From Forficula auricularia (lineage: Eukaryota > Arthropoda > Insecta > Dermaptera > Forficulidae): a stretch of 64,000 nucleotides of DNA. Each line of letters opens with the position of its first letter. The stretch's first letter is position 1. The notes beneath the pieces were generated by a model, which was not told the origin of the DNA, searched no databases, and was given only the letters and a program-made list of their open reading frames with translations. A program made the position numbers and the translations under genes. The stretch covers positions 18,228,306-18,292,305 of the forward strand of contig JALMQS010000070.1 in the NCBI GenBank assembly GCA_024734495.1, read 5' to 3'. Shown here one piece after another: positions 32,656 through 44,606 of this stretch.

Positions 32656-33128
32656 AGGGGTGTCCCTTAATTAGGTGAAGCGTTTAGGGAGGGGAGGGGG
32701 TCGAGCCGAATCTCACGTGGTGGACACTCGGAAAATATCAATTTTTCCCCCAATAAACACTTTAAAATTGCGAGAAAACTGGGAGAAATTAAGTAAAACA
32801 TGTTTCTCCACTAGAAATATGGCTTTATCCTAGACAATAATATTTATCGCGGTTTTATTGTTTGATTTTCTCACTGTGATTATAGACTACGTTCTTAGTA
32901 GTCTTAAATACTAGTCTTAACTAGTCTTAAATAAAAATAATTAAACAAATTATGTTTTTTAAATAAATCCAAAGCTGATTAACGTATTTACACTAAAAAT
33001 ACGCATTTTGAAAAAATCTCAAGTGAGATTAGAGGTGGAAGGGGGTCGAGCCAAATCTCACGACATCCCACCAAGGGAGGTCGAAAAATCACCAAAATCG
33101 CCTCACGTAATTGAGGGACGCCCCCTTA
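32656..33128. mobile_element. MITE with AGGGGTGTCCC ends
   Basis: The left end AGGGGTGTCCCTTAATTAGG is inverted at CAATTACG...GGGACGCCCCCTTA on the right. Both ends carry GTCGAGCC(G/A)AATCTCACG a little further in. The flanks are TTT-A and TTAA, so a TTAA-type target is possible. About 470 bp, no ORF. Confidence 0.65.
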
Positions 33129-33306
33129 ACAAAGTCTCTTATTAGATTTTCAGATTTTTACATTCAAAACTTCATTTTGAAAAATTCTAAAAAAAATATC
33201 ATCAGTTGAGATTGTGAGATCCCCGATACATAAATGGAGAACAGAATTTTTGATTTTTGGAAAAATTTATTCATATAACTTTTAAAATTCTAATTTGTAA
33301 GATATT

Positions 33307-33533
33307 AACTGGAATAGAGGGGAGTCGGGTTGGCCGAGCAGGCTAAGGCACTGGACCCGCTTCAGCATCGTTGATGACGATGTTCAAGCGGGAGGCCCTG
33401 ATTCGAGTCTGGCTAGCATATAAAATTTCTTCCGGCTAAAACCTCGGCTCCTTCATTAACCCTTTACTGATGTGCTGTCTAAATGGGATTTGTTCCCAAT
33501 GATAATAAATAAATAAAAAAAAACTGGAATAGA
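33307..33533 (+). repeat. Complete Leu/Ser-type SINE with target duplication
   Basis: The direct repeats AACTGGAATAGA (33307-33318 and 33522-33533) are perfect. The head TTGGCCGAGCAGGCTAAGGC, the CATCGTTGATGACGATG arm and a B-box-like GATTCGAGTC are followed by GTGCTGTCTAAATGGGATTT and an A-rich tail. It is the fuller copy of the family seen at 12587. Confidence 0.85.
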
Positions 33534-34560
33534 ATGGAATTGTAGTATAAGTGTAGTATGACATTACAAGTTCAAACAATTTAAATGAAATTCTCCAATA
33601 ACAAAAATTTTAAATTAAATAAATATTAAATTACAAATAAAACAAATTTCACAAATTTAACATCCATTTCATATTATTTTCATATTTTCATTTAACAAAT
33701 AATAAAAATTAAAACAATATTATTACAAAAATTTACAAAAGCTACAATACACTGACAGAAATGGACAGTTAAATAGACATTGTATTGACACTAATACTAC
33801 TCCATTTACCCTACTAATAATCACTGAAAGGAAGAAATCAAGAAGAATAGAATGGAAACCCAATCGACAAGGGGGGGAAATCGTAATCAAAATCCGCCCT
33901 TTTGGCTTTCCAGCTCTCCAGCTGGAGTGGCTCTAATGGACAATATTTATTTAAGTGCTGTTTACAAAAAAAAAAAAATTGTCAGGAAATCGAAACTCTC
34001 TCCTTCTTTTTTTCGATTTGACACCTCCTCCCCCCCCCGCCCCCCTCTAGTATTGATTCAGGCCCAATAAATACACTCTTAAGTGTGTGTGTGTGTGTTT
34101 AGAAAAAGTCAAGATTACACATTATGTTAAGTTTCAGAAAATTGAATCAATATTAATATTATATTTTGGACATAGTACCTACGTCACTTTTATCTTTAAT
34201 CAGATATTCATTTTTAATATAAATAATATTATGAATTCGAATTCTTTTAAAATTACATCATTCGATTAACTTGGGAAAATATTTGGGAATAATAATGTTA
34301 TGACAAAAAATTCTTTGTGTAGGGGGTGGGGAGAGAGGGGGGGAGTAATAATTTACTATTTAAATTAAACTAGCAAAAAAAAATGATTTTTTCGTTAAAT
34401 AAGTTTTTGCATAGTTAAATAGAAATAAAATAGAAGTTGTCATAAAAACAAATATGGTTAAAAGGTTTTTGACTATTCATAGAGAAATGCAATGATATTC
34501 AAACTAGTTTTCAAAAAAAAAAAAAAAAAAAAAATCTGACTAAAAAGCTTAAAAAGAATA
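33534..34560. other. AT-rich noncoding
   Basis: A C-run lies near 34029, (GT)n at about 34084-34099, a G-rich block near 34322-34345 and an A-run at about 34515. Short ORFs show nothing recognisable. Confidence 0.4.
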
Positions 34561-34564
34561 ATTT

Positions 34565-34735
34565 TCTATGTATATAAAATCGGTTTCTCGAAAACGGCTG
34601 TAACGATTTTCGATGAAAATCTCACACTAGAGGTTTTTTGGGTGGCCAAATCGATCTGTTCGGGTCTCATTTTCGGGTAACGTTAATTTGATTGTTTTTT
34701 CTTAATTAAAATAATTATTCACAGGTAAAGGAATG
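34565..34735 (+). mobile_element. Helitron-like fragment
   Basis: TCGAAAACGGCTGTAACGAT, AATCGATCTGTTCGGGTCTC and AATAATTATTCACAGGT in the family order. Confidence 0.5.
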
Positions 34736-34804
34736 CTAAGTTCGAGCTTTAAAAAAAAAAAAAAATTATTTTCTCTTTTGAATCTACACAGACAATAAAC
34801 TGTT

Positions 34805-34889
34805 CCCAGGTAACCACAATATCCTAAGAATATTCTAAGGACATTTAAATCTTCTTAGAATATTCTGAGGATATTGTGTGTTACCTGGG
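34805..34889. repeat. 85-bp hairpin with CCCAGGTAAC ends
   Basis: CCCAGGTAACCACAATATCC and the following AAGAATATTCTAAG are inverted at CTTAGAATATTCTGAGGATA and GTTACCTGGG. The arms are about 35 bp with few differences. Likely a very small MITE. Confidence 0.75.
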
Positions 34890-35178
34890 TTAAGGCCATT
34901 TTTAACCGACTTGACATTTCTAAAAATATATACTAATAATTATAATATTTTTCTTCTAAATCTATTAATTAATAAACATTTTATGAATGTTCTTATGAAG
35001 AATTGTATTCATTTATTAGAATAAAAAAAATTATTTCAAAATATAATTCAAGTCACAATTTTGAGAAAAAATATTTTAAAAGGTTTTTTTAATTAAAAGA
35101 TTTATTAACAGGTGGTTGAAGAAAAAATTGTTGTGACTGTTTCAAAACAAAATGGGGTTGACTAAATAAACAATTATT

Positions 35179-35205
35179 ACCGAGCGAAGCTCGGTCCAGC
35201 AGGCA
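35179..35205 (+). mobile_element. Helitron-like hairpin terminus
   Basis: ACCGAGCGAAGCTCGGT is a perfect hairpin, followed by CCAGCAGG. It lies directly left of the 20-bp satellite. Confidence 0.5.
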
Positions 35206-35249
35206 TGAATTTATTATACTGGCAAGAATTACCCATGTGAACACTTCTT

Positions 35250-35830
35250 TGGAAGTATTTTGGAAGTACTTGGAAATATTTGGAAGTAGTTGGAAATATT
35301 TGGAAGTAGTTGGAAATATTTGGAAGTAGTTGGAAATATTTGGAAGTACTTGGAAATATTTGGAAGTACTTGGAAATATTTGGAAGTAGTTGGAAATATT
35401 TGGAAGTAGTTGAAAATATTTGGAAGTACTTGGAAATATTTGGAAGTATTTGGAAATATTTGAAAGTATTTGGAAATATTTGGAAGTACTTGGAAATATT
35501 TGGAAGTACTTGGAAATATTTGGAAGTAGTTGGAAATATTTGGAAGTAGTTGGAAATATTTGGAAGTAGTTGGAAATATTTGGAAGTACTTGGAAATATT
35601 TGAAAGTATTTGGAAATATTTGGAAGTATTTGGAAATATTTGGAAGTACTTGGAAATATTTGGAAGTACTTGGAAATATTTGGAAGTAGTTGGAAATATT
35701 TGAAGTAGTTGGAAATATTTGAAGTACTTGGAAATATTTGTAAAGTATTTGGAAATATTTGCAAGTACTATGGAAATATTTGGAAGTACTTGGGAATATT
35801 TGAAAGTATTTGGAAATATTTGGAAGTATA
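35250..35830. repeat. 20-bp satellite array, about 29 units
   Basis: The unit GGAAATATTTGGAAGTAGTT alternates with the variant GGAAATATTTGGAAGTACTT. It is very regular between 35280 and 35700, then drifts at the right side. The long overlapping minus-strand ORFs (up to 248 residues, YFQIFP and STSKYFQ repeats) and the plus-strand ORF arise because a 20-bp unit without stops stays open in several frames. They are not genes. Confidence 0.9.
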
Positions 35831-35861
35831 CACAATTTTTATTGATTTTTAAAATATTTTT

Positions 35862-37075
35862 TAATAATATAAATAAATAAACAAATAAATAATTAAATAT
35901 ATCATAATTAAAAAACAATTTGTATAGTTTTTAAAAAAAAATTATTTCCATTTACAATCATTAGTGAGATTTAATAGAATAATTCCAATCATAAAATAAT
36001 ATAAATTAAATAGAATTAATTAACCTATTAATCAGTTCGCTAATTGTTAAACTCATACGTATATAACAATGTGTCTATGTATTGTATAGCATTAAAAAAT
36101 GATTAGTTTTTTTAAATATTACTAACTAATACTACTTTATAACTACCATTCCCGGTAAAATAGAAAATTAAAGCAGCATTATATTGATATATACCTACTC
36201 TCTCGGTATGCAACCCCGAATTTTACTATAGGAGAAACTAAGGACCTAAAATTTTAAATAAATTGTGTTGTTCATTCATTTTTTATCCAAAATAAAAATT
36301 ACCTATGAGGAACGCCGTACATTTAAATTGATAATAACATAAATAAATAAATAATTAAAATAGCTAATTAAAAACAATTTGTATAGTTTTTGAAAAAAAA
36401 AAATATTTTCATTTTCAATCATTAGTGAGATTTAATAAAATAATTGCAATTATACTAGAAAAAATATAAAATAAATTATTTATTAACTAATTAATCAGTG
36501 CGCTAATTGTTAAAGACATACGTATATAACAATGTGTCTATGTATAGCAGTTGAAAAATTTATTAGTTTTTATAAATATTAATAACTAATATTACTTTAT
36601 AACTACCATTCCACGTAAAATAAAATATTAAAGCAGCATTGGGTCCAATTATTCAGTAATATATTGATATATATTCTCTCGATATGCGAACCCGAATTGC
36701 ACTATGAGAATTTGAGGACCTAAAATTTTAAATAGTGTTGTTAATTCATTTTTAATCCAATATAAAAATTACCTGTGAGGAACACTGTACATTTAAATTG
36801 ATAATAACATAAATAAATAAATAATTAAAATAGCTAATTAAAAAACAATTTTTATAGTTCAAAAAAATATTTTCATTTTCGATCATTAGTGAGAATTAAT
36901 AAAATAATTACAATTATACTATAAAAAAATATAAAATTAATCATTAATTAATTTATTAACCCGTCCGCTAATTGTTAAAGACATATATAACAATTAAAAA
37001 ATTCAATTTACTAATTTTAAAAATAATACTAGTTAATTTTTAACTAAAACGCCAGGTAAAATATATAAGTGTAGT
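35862..37075. repeat. ~470-bp tandem repeat, about 2.6 copies
   Basis: Units begin with (A/T)AATAACATAAATAAATAA near 35862, 36331 and 36801. Each has TCATTAGTGAGATTTAATA, TAATCAGT(T/G)CGCTAATTG, CATACGTATATAACAATGTG and TACATTTAAATTGATAATAA. The third is shorter and more diverged. No ORF. Confidence 0.75.
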
Positions 37076-38270
37076 ATTTTATTTACTCTATTGAATGAAG
37101 ATTTAACGAATATATAATTTTCTTTGTTAATGGTTAAACTATTATTAACTTAAAGTATATATTGAAATAGTTACTAGTTTAGTATATGTTTTAATGACTA
37201 GGTTTATTTAAAGAATGGTAGGAATTTTAAATGGGATCAGTGGGATTTAGCCTTATAAGGGGAAAGTAAATCGCAAGTAATTTCAATCTCCCATTGAAGT
37301 AATCGACTCGTAAATCACTTGTCTGTCTGTCTGTCTGTCCGGTTGCTCAATCGTTGGCTGCCTTATTTATTAACCATTAACTTTGATTATGATAATTCAA
37401 TTTTTGAATTGTTTGCGCTTTCTATTATCTAGTCACCTCTAAAGAGCAAAAGCGAATGTACACAATAAAAGTACCTGCTATTTATTTATTTATTATTGTA
37501 GAGCGTAATTCTCAACAGAGAGAGCAGGTTCAATTTTCAATTAATCATATTCCAAGGAGGGGATAAAAAATCGACAGATATGACAAGCCTAGGAATGAAC
37601 ACGGTAGCCTATAGGCTCTTAAATCATTGCTCAAGACATGAGAAAAAAGGTCACGTGATTTCTAGAACTCAAGGAGTTTCCACAATACAATTAATTTAAA
37701 ATAGAAAAATTGAAGGTTTTTTGCGTGTATAATTAAACCCCTTAGGGCGCACTATATATTTATTTTTAGGACAGGGACGATAGAGTTTTACAATACCCTA
37801 ATAAATAAATCAATTAAAAAGATTTCAAATTAAATAATAATTAAACGAAAAAGTGAAAATGTTTTTAACAAATTTATGGCAAACAGTTTAAACTAGGATT
37901 TTGAAAAAAATAAAGACACGTATGTTAATTAATTCGAAAATGTATGCCAAAGTTCAGCTCATTGGTTAAAACAATTTAAAAAAATAAAAAAAAAAACAAT
38001 TCGATTTTTTTACATAAACTAATACTTTTTACTGAAAAAATAAATCCTAACGACAAGAAGATTATTATGACAAAAGTAAGGAATCGCTAGATGTTTTGCT
38101 GAAGAATTTTAGTAGTAAAAAGTAAGATCTCCAATAAACAAACAATTCTTATAAAATATACTCTTTTTACCTGCTGAAAAAAAGAAACCCTACCGACAAC
38201 ATATTACACGAATACGAGAAAATATTCTGTATTTAGTGAATCAGAGCATAAAGGCTTGATAATAGGGTGG
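37076..38270. other. Noncoding, no repeats recognised apart from (TGTC)n
   Basis: (TGTC)n lies at about 37320-37340. The stretch at 37200-37320 (TAGCCTTATAAGGGGAAAGT, TCAATCTCCCATTGAAG) is non-repetitive by eye. No exon signal with a frame was found. Confidence 0.35.
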
Positions 38271-38715
38271 GTCGAAAAAACTAAAAAAAATTTTTTCGAA
38301 AAGTTGTCTACTTTAATAAGAAGAAAAACGGGATAAAATAAATTAAAATCGGTTAACATCTTCTGCTCACGCATCGAACTTTAGAATTAATGAGGGGAGG
38401 GTGTTAGATAGGGACAGTGGGATATATATATTAGAGGGGAAGATAGGGATAGTGGTTTATTGAAAGGTATATAATGGGGAGAGAGATAGTGATAGGGACA
38501 ATGTGTCTGAGCCAGTGACGAATGAAACATCGAGTGGGAATACAATATGTCCTCTTCACCTTCATCCAAGCTCTCAGCTGACTCCACCACTCACTAATAA
38601 ACAACTTTTCATCCCCTATATTAAGTATATGCATAGAATTAAAGAAACCAGTAAATATACGTTTCTTTCGTAGAAATCGTGTGTGTGTTTGAAGTGAAAG
38701 TGAATATATTTTGAA
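38270..38715. other. Unclassified segment with minus-strand ORFs
   Basis: Two overlapping minus-strand ORFs (98 and 67 residues) are present. Neither shows a recognisable domain. Part of the sequence is AGGGATAGTG-rich low-complexity DNA. I do not call a gene. Confidence 0.3.
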
Positions 38716-38716
38716 G

Positions 38717-39356
38717 CAGTGGCGCAACCACGGTGGGGGTGGGTAAGGGGTTGAAGCCCCCGAGAAGAAGGAAAAAATGAAAGTATAAATGAAAAAATTA
38801 AGAAATTAAAATGAAAAAATATTTTGACTATAAATTAAGACAAAAAAAGGATTCTATTTCCATTAAATGTTTGAAAAGTGAGACTGTTTGTTCAGATCGA
38901 TTTTATCTAGAATAACTATTTGTCAAGAGACTGGAGTCTTTACTAATCAATTGATAATAAATTGAATGAGACAATAAAAGAGTGTGTCTTCTGCTAGAAT
39001 TATAAATGTTTAATTTACCATATTTATAACGAGACTATAGTTTCGAGAGCTTTGTCCTCTTCATCAGTCTATTACAATTGATTCACAGAAATTAATGTAT
39101 TATTGTATAATTTATTCGAATTCAAGAAATAATTATAATTAATTATGTATGATTTAACTAAAAATTCAAATCTTATTTATTTATTTGCTAACTAGACAAA
39201 AAACAAAGTGAGAAGCTAAAAATTTATTTATTATTTATTTTTATTTATTACTTTTACGATTAGACATACTTTTACTTAGGAAAGGGGGTCATAGAAAAAT
39301 TTTAATTGAAAAAAAGGGCCGCGACTTGGAAAAGTTTGGGAACCCCTGCAATAAAC
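38717..39356. mobile_element. Two hAT-like termini, not clearly one element
   Basis: CAGTGGCGCAACCACGG at about 38719, with a G-run after it, and GTTTGGGAACCCCTG at about 39338-39353 each look like a hAT end, but they do not match each other as inverted repeats. Between them, at 38965-39070, is the repeat carrying the CTGATGA...GAAAC motif on the minus strand. Confidence 0.35.
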
Positions 39357-39840
39357 AATAAATGTAAATAAACATTCGGGTGCTTTCCTTTTAATTAAAT
39401 TCTTTCCGAGTTTTATTTATTTTAATTGTTATTTGATATATTCTCTTAAAATGATGAAAATATTTTGACTTTTAAGAAAATAATTTTGATGAGTTGAACC
39501 GAAAATATTCCGATTTTTTTTTCCTTAGTTTAATTCATTGTACGAAATAAATTTTAAATACTTGTATTATTAAATTATTATTACTACTACATCTTTATAC
39601 AAGTTTCAACTTTCTATAGATTGCATAGCACTGTATCTTGAAAAATAAACGATTCAACATTGAAGGGTTAATTAATCAAATAAATTTAATATTCTAATTA
39701 ATATATGAGAAATGTACATTGTTTGGAATTTAAATTGATTAACAATAGATATAAATAAACATTCGGGTGCTTTCCTTTTAATTATATTCTTTCAGAGTTT
39801 TGTTTATTTTAATTGTTATTTGAAATATTAACCTCAAATA
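39349..39840. repeat. Direct repeats of ~100 bp, about 390 bp apart
   Basis: AAATAAACATTCGGGTGCTT, TTCCTTTTAATTA and GTTTTATTTATTTTAATTGT occur at about 39362-39440 and again at about 39750-39825. The spacing suggests a tandem duplication or the two ends of a deleted element. Confidence 0.6.
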
Positions 39841-39879
39841 TTAAAATTTCCAAATTAACACTTTATTGAGATTAAGTTT

Positions 39880-40300
39880 AAACCCGATTAAATGAAAATT
39901 AACCTCTCTAATTAGTGTTCTTGGTCATTTATCGGCGGCGTCCTTGTCTTGCTGGCCTAACTACCAGGCTGGCGTGCCTGATATATATTTTATAAACCGC
40001 CAGGGCGATTTCTTCATCCCGTTCAATTTGTTCATTAGAATTTTTCCCCCTTTCAAATTAATTAAGCCCACCATCCAATAACTAATCCAAGCAAATTGCT
40101 TCTTACTCGGAAACAATTTTATTTCTTCAACCGACCTAAGGCTAGTCATAATAATATCGAGAGCCTAATCAGGTCATTAGTTAAATCAAATAGCCTTATA
40201 ACTTAACTATGTCATCCAATCAACCGACATTTCACTTGATCTTGTCAATCATCGAAAGGAGATATCAATCAATATAGTACAAAAATATGTCAATCATACT
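39880..40300. other. Non-repetitive, less AT-rich island in intron 2
   Basis: This stretch has no copy elsewhere in the window and lacks transposon ends. A 62-residue minus-strand ORF (39961-40149) has no domain I recognise and no start or splice context. It could be a conserved regulatory element or simply unique intron. Confidence 0.3.
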
Positions 40301-41570
40301 ACTTTCACTTACTCCCTTATTTATTTTCAAGGTGTTTTGTCCATTTTTTTTATACAGGGTGTTTTATTTAGACTGTTTTATTAAACTTTTTAAAACTAAT
40401 AAATAAAGTGATTCTTTTTCATTAAATGACTCTTTTTTTGGATTATTCAAATAAAACAAACAAATGAAAACTTTCAAAACCAAATTGGAATTAAATTGAG
40501 TCCACGTGTTCCAATTTTAGAATGACAGAGATTCAATTTCCATTTCATTTAAAAACTTTCTTCACTTGTCTAGATTTTTAATTAATTAGACAGATTTTTG
40601 AAACTTTTTTTTTTTTTTAGTTCTCTCTGTCACTTTGATACTTTTAATATTGAACAAAATGTGGTTAATTACCAAGTAGATATTTGCGAAAGTAAGCAAT
40701 CACTCTAAACATTGTTATTATAGGGTGTTGATTTTCAAATTTGACTCTGGACGGTAATAGATATTTAGGTACTTGATAACAAAACTTCAGAAATTAGAAA
40801 TCGAAACTTAATAATAATAGGAAATTCAAGACTTAAAAGGTTACACCTAATTAGGATAGTTAACAAATAAAGTTCATTCAAGTATAACTTTATATCTAGG
40901 TAATTAGAATAAAAATGTAAAGTCAAAGGTTGAAACGAGAATGAAATTCAAACTTGGTATAATAGTACAGAAGTATTTAGAATTGTAATTTGAATAAGGT
41001 GGTGCTTAATTTGGGTATTTTATTATTGTCGATGAATTTTCCGGATCCCTATATTTGGTCCATATTTTGAATTTATTTGCCCCGTAAAGAACACCACTCA
41101 TCTTGCTTTTTGATGATTAGATCTATTGATTTTTTCATTTAAATTTAATATATATTAGTAGTAGTAGTAGTAGTAGTAGCATACTTGTTATATTTGTCAA
41201 CCACTTGTAATTCTATTGCCAACATTAGAGAGATTAATGATCTGAGACTGAATAGATAAATAATTAAATAAAATGATATACAACAAAAGGGGATTTTTTT
41301 TGGCAATGAATTTTATTTGAGAAAAAAATAAATGAAAAAGTCAAGTTTACGATTTTCTAGAATGTACATCAACTATCCGTAAAATTAGCATGATCTAGTA
41401 AAGAAAAAACAGTCAACCAAATCAAATGGCGAGAGATAAACGAATAGAAATGGGTGTTAAAATTTAGAAAAACGTTCATTTTTTTAATTTAAATTAATTA
41501 GATATTAGACAGAGACAGATTAAAAAAGTCACTAATATGATGCCATTAAAATTATTTAAAAAAAAATACA
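40300..41570. other. AT-rich noncoding
   Basis: (TAG)n lies at about 41157-41179. TATACAGGGTGTTTTATTTA at about 40352 looks like a common insect transposon end. Nothing else was recognised. Confidence 0.35.
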
Positions 41571-41574
41571 AAAT

Positions 41575-41925
41575 AGATGATTGAGAGAGTAAATTGGGAG
41601 GAATAATGGAATTAGAATAATTATCGGAAAAGAGGTTTTTTTCTTTAATTAGTTTTTTCCTCTTTTTAAAAACAAGAACTAAAAAGATGATCAAAGACAC
41701 TCGATGGTGGAGAAGTAATCTCCGGAATCGAAGCTCAAAAACAATGTATCCATAAATTCATGTAAAATAATTGGTTTAATAAAATTTAAAAAAAAAAAAT
41801 TTAATTATTTTAAAATTCACTAATACTTTGTTATGAATATTTTTATATATTGAAATTAAGAAATTTAATTGTCCATTCTGGGAGGAGAAGGTAATCTCCG
41901 GAGTCGAAGCTAAAATACAATGTAA
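41575..41925 (-). repeat. GGAGATTACTTCTCC repeat, one full and one partial copy
   Basis: On the minus strand the blocks seen at 30555-30735 appear in the same order. A second, shorter copy (GGAGAAGGTAATCTCCGGAG) follows at about 41880. Confidence 0.6.
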
Positions 41926-42149
41926 AATAATTGGTTTAATAAAAAATAAAAATAAAAATAAATACAAAATAGATAGGAATTTGTATATTTACAAGGGGGT
42001 GATTCATAAGTCTCTCCGGGTTTTAAGAGGTGGCTAGGATAACAGCCATAAGGCTTTTGGCCCGGCGTTACCTAATCCTTGGCAGGGAGCGTCTCGTTCA
42101 TATCAATTTAATAATTGAAATTTAAAATGATACTATAAGTATTGAAAGA

Positions 42150-42480
42150 ATGTGCTGAATGAAATTGATTCAACAATAAGGAAAGATTTATTTAACACAT
42201 TGGCTAAGCACGATCACTGTCTAACCAATCAGAATCGTTCTAATAATTTAACTCTTTGCCATTAGCTATGCTCTGGCCAATCAGATCGTTTGGATCATAC
42301 AAACATATATACATACTTTTCCATTATATATATAATATTATATAGATAAACACCGTGACTTAGTTGTAGATTTAGCCGCTAGAGAACACTTATAACTAAA
42401 ATATAGCAGTGGAGAAAATAAATATTTCTACGTGTTAGAATTCGCTAAATCCGAGCCAATTGTGACAATACAACATACAA
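42150..42480 (+). other. LTR-like segment, uncertain
   Basis: Two CCAAT motifs (ACCAATCAG, GGCCAATCAG), a TATATAATA stretch, an AATAAA (about 42418) and a final GTGACAATACAACA resemble an LTR. The start (TGTGCTGAATG, about 42151) is a guess and no target duplication was seen. The adjacent 42000-42150 and 42480-42880 are unrecognised. Confidence 0.3.
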
Positions 42481-42880
42481 AATATCAAACAAACGCAGTG
42501 CCTTATCTAGCCTATGAAGAGTCCTGTGCTTAGGGTTAAATTTGGCCCTCTATTTTTTACAAACTAATACTAAAACTTATTTTATTATTAATAATATCTA
42601 GTATGATTAGTAATATTAGTTTATTTTATTCCAAGGGCATTTTCAGGGCCCTATAGATAGTCTGGGGCCTGTGCGGGTGCACCTGTTACATCTGTCTAGT
42701 TATGCCACTGAACAGAAACATCAACAGACAATTTTTTGATGATATTAATAAAAAAAATTAATATTTTGATTTTCAAAAAAAATCGGCACGTTTTTCTGTT
42801 ATTTAATTTAAATCTTTGTTTTTCCTTATGTAAGTAAGGACCAACCTTATATATTATATATACATTATACATATATATAG

Positions 42881-43250
42881 AGTGAGCCGTGGGCCATCTA
42901 ACTTTTGGAATTTAAATCGGCTATAAAAAAAAACTAATCAATAGTTTTTCAAAATTATGGGTTTATTAGAAAGATCGGACATTTTCATTTAAGAATGAAA
43001 CACGATATTTTTGTTTCCAAAAATTGAACATAGGTGACATTTGGTATCAACAGGACGGGGCCACTTGCCACACAACCAACGTAACCATCGATCTTTTCCG
43101 CACTGTTTTTACAAATCGAATAATGTTAATGTGTTTCATTATAAAATGGAAATCTCCAATCTTTCTATTAAACTCATAATTTTGAAAAAAATATTCATTA
43201 CTTTTTTATTTATAGTCGATTCAAATTCCAAAAGTTAGATGGGCCACACT
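42881..43250 (+). mobile_element. Internally deleted mariner element
   Basis: The inverted ends AGTGAGCCGTGGGCCATCTA and GTTAGATGGGCCACACT extend through AACTTTTGGAATTT. TA-rich sequence flanks both ends, as expected for a TA target. At 370 bp it is far shorter than the usual ~1.3 kb mariner, but it keeps a piece of transposase (see 43036-43125). Confidence 0.8.
43036..43125 (+). pseudogene. Mariner transposase fragment
   Basis: Thirty open codons include WYQQDGATCHTT and then TIDLFRTVF. This is the second catalytic aspartate region of mariner transposases (usual form W.QQDGA..H....T...L). Both the N-terminal DNA-binding part and the last aspartate are missing, so no activity is possible. 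The annotatable ORF that starts in another frame at 43041 is a shadow. Confidence 0.75.
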
Positions 43251-43482
43251 ATATAAATTGTTTCTCGAAAACGGCTCTAAAGATTTCAATGAAAATCATG
43301 GATTAAAAAGTTTTCAAAGTATAAAAATCGATCTGTCACGATCACTTCTTCGGTTAAAAGTTGGAAATATATTTTCTTAATTAAACTAGCTATTATTAAC
43401 AGGTGGTTGGGTTAAAACAAAATTAGTGGTTGATTAAATAAACAATAATTAAACAGAAACAAAGCTCTGTCTTTCAATTACT

Positions 43483-44275
43483 ATCTACTCTTATTAAACG
43501 AGCAAAAATTGTATATTTATTTATTTGAATATATATTTGTTTGTTTATATATTTGTATCTTGGTTATATTTTGAAAACGACTCTATCGATTTTGATGAAA
43601 TTCACGGGTTAGGTGGTTTTTGGGGTGACAATTCGATCTGTCACGGTCTCATCTTCGACAAAATTGTTTTTTATCAGTTTTTTCGTAATCAAATTAATTA
43701 TTCTCAGGTAGACAAATCCCATTCTTAGGGTTTTAAAAAAGGTTTCCCTTTTCCTTTTATTTCTAGGGGTTGTTTGTTTCATGTGATTGTGGATTTTAAC
43801 CTATTTTGTTCTCCATAAACGTTAGAAATATTAATAAACGTTTTATAATTGTTTTTATAAAGAACTTTATTTATTTAATAGAATAAAAAATAATCAAGAA
43901 TTTATTTAAAAATATATTTCGCATAAGCAGGTCTCAATTTTCTGAAAAAACAACACATTTTGATAGGTTTTATTTATTAATTGGATGAATAAAAATGAAT
44001 CATATGGTTGAATCAAAACAGGTGCAGAAGGTGGGGCGCAGTGGTGGGGAATCCGGGGGTAGGGAGAGGTTTCGGGGGTGGGTTCGAGCGGGGTGGAGGT
44101 GGGGGGGGGGCTACATTGGGCGACTATTATATATTTTTGTATTTTTTTAATTTGAAAGCGGTTCTCAGATAAAAATCGACCTTTTTATCAGAATTTTAAA
44201 TTAAAAATAATATAAAAATAAAGGTTTTATATAAAAGTTACCGAGCATCGCTCTGTGCCTCCAGGTATTATAGTA
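43483..44275 (+). mobile_element. Helitron-like element with G-rich core
   Basis: It begins TCTACTCTTATTAAACGAGC and ends with the hairpin ACCGAGCATCGCTCTGTG and CCTCCAGGTA. Ordered blocks: AAACGACTCTATCGATTTTG, CACGGTCTCATCTTCGAC, ATTATTCTCAGGTAGACAAA, GCATAAGCAGGTCTCAATTT, the G-rich core near 44030-44115, and TTTGAAAGCGGTTCTCAGAT. It pairs with 51677-52410. A Helitron (5' TC, 3' hairpin) is the best guess. No Rep/helicase ORF is present. Confidence 0.6.
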
Positions 44276-44362
44276 TATGAGACGTTAAGGATCAGAGTGG
44301 GTTAAACTCAAAATAAAATAAAAAAACCCGAGAAAACTCGGAATGAATATTTGCATATAAAT

Positions 44363-44606
44363 CAGGGGTGTCCGCCTTTGATTCATTACTCCCCCCTAGT
44401 TTTATGGAAAGTAACACCCCCCTCCATTTTATTAATTTCTAAAGAATTAGAAGAGCTTTTTATTACCTTTTGATGAAATTACAAGAGTTGACTATTTTTA
44501 TTTTTAGCATATAAAACTAAAATGCAAAAATTTTCAAACCCCTCCCAGAACTTTGGGTCTTAACCCCCCCCCCCCCCCCCTCGCCCTCGCCCTGTGGGCA
44601 CCCCTG
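44363..44606. mobile_element. hAT-like MITE, 244 bp
   Basis: The left end CAGGGGTGTCCGCC and right end GTGGGCACCCCTG are inverted repeats. C-runs lie near both ends. The flanking bases do not form a clear duplication. Confidence 0.6.

Noticed and set aside
35089..35918. Overlapping minus-strand ORFs of 195-248 residues rich in YFQIFP
   Set aside because: They are translations of a 20-bp satellite without stop codons, open in several frames at once. There is no start context or domain.
38387..38727. Two overlapping minus-strand ORFs with Trp/Arg-rich stretches
   Set aside because: No recognisable domain, one covers low-complexity AGGGATAGTG DNA, and there is no splice or start support.
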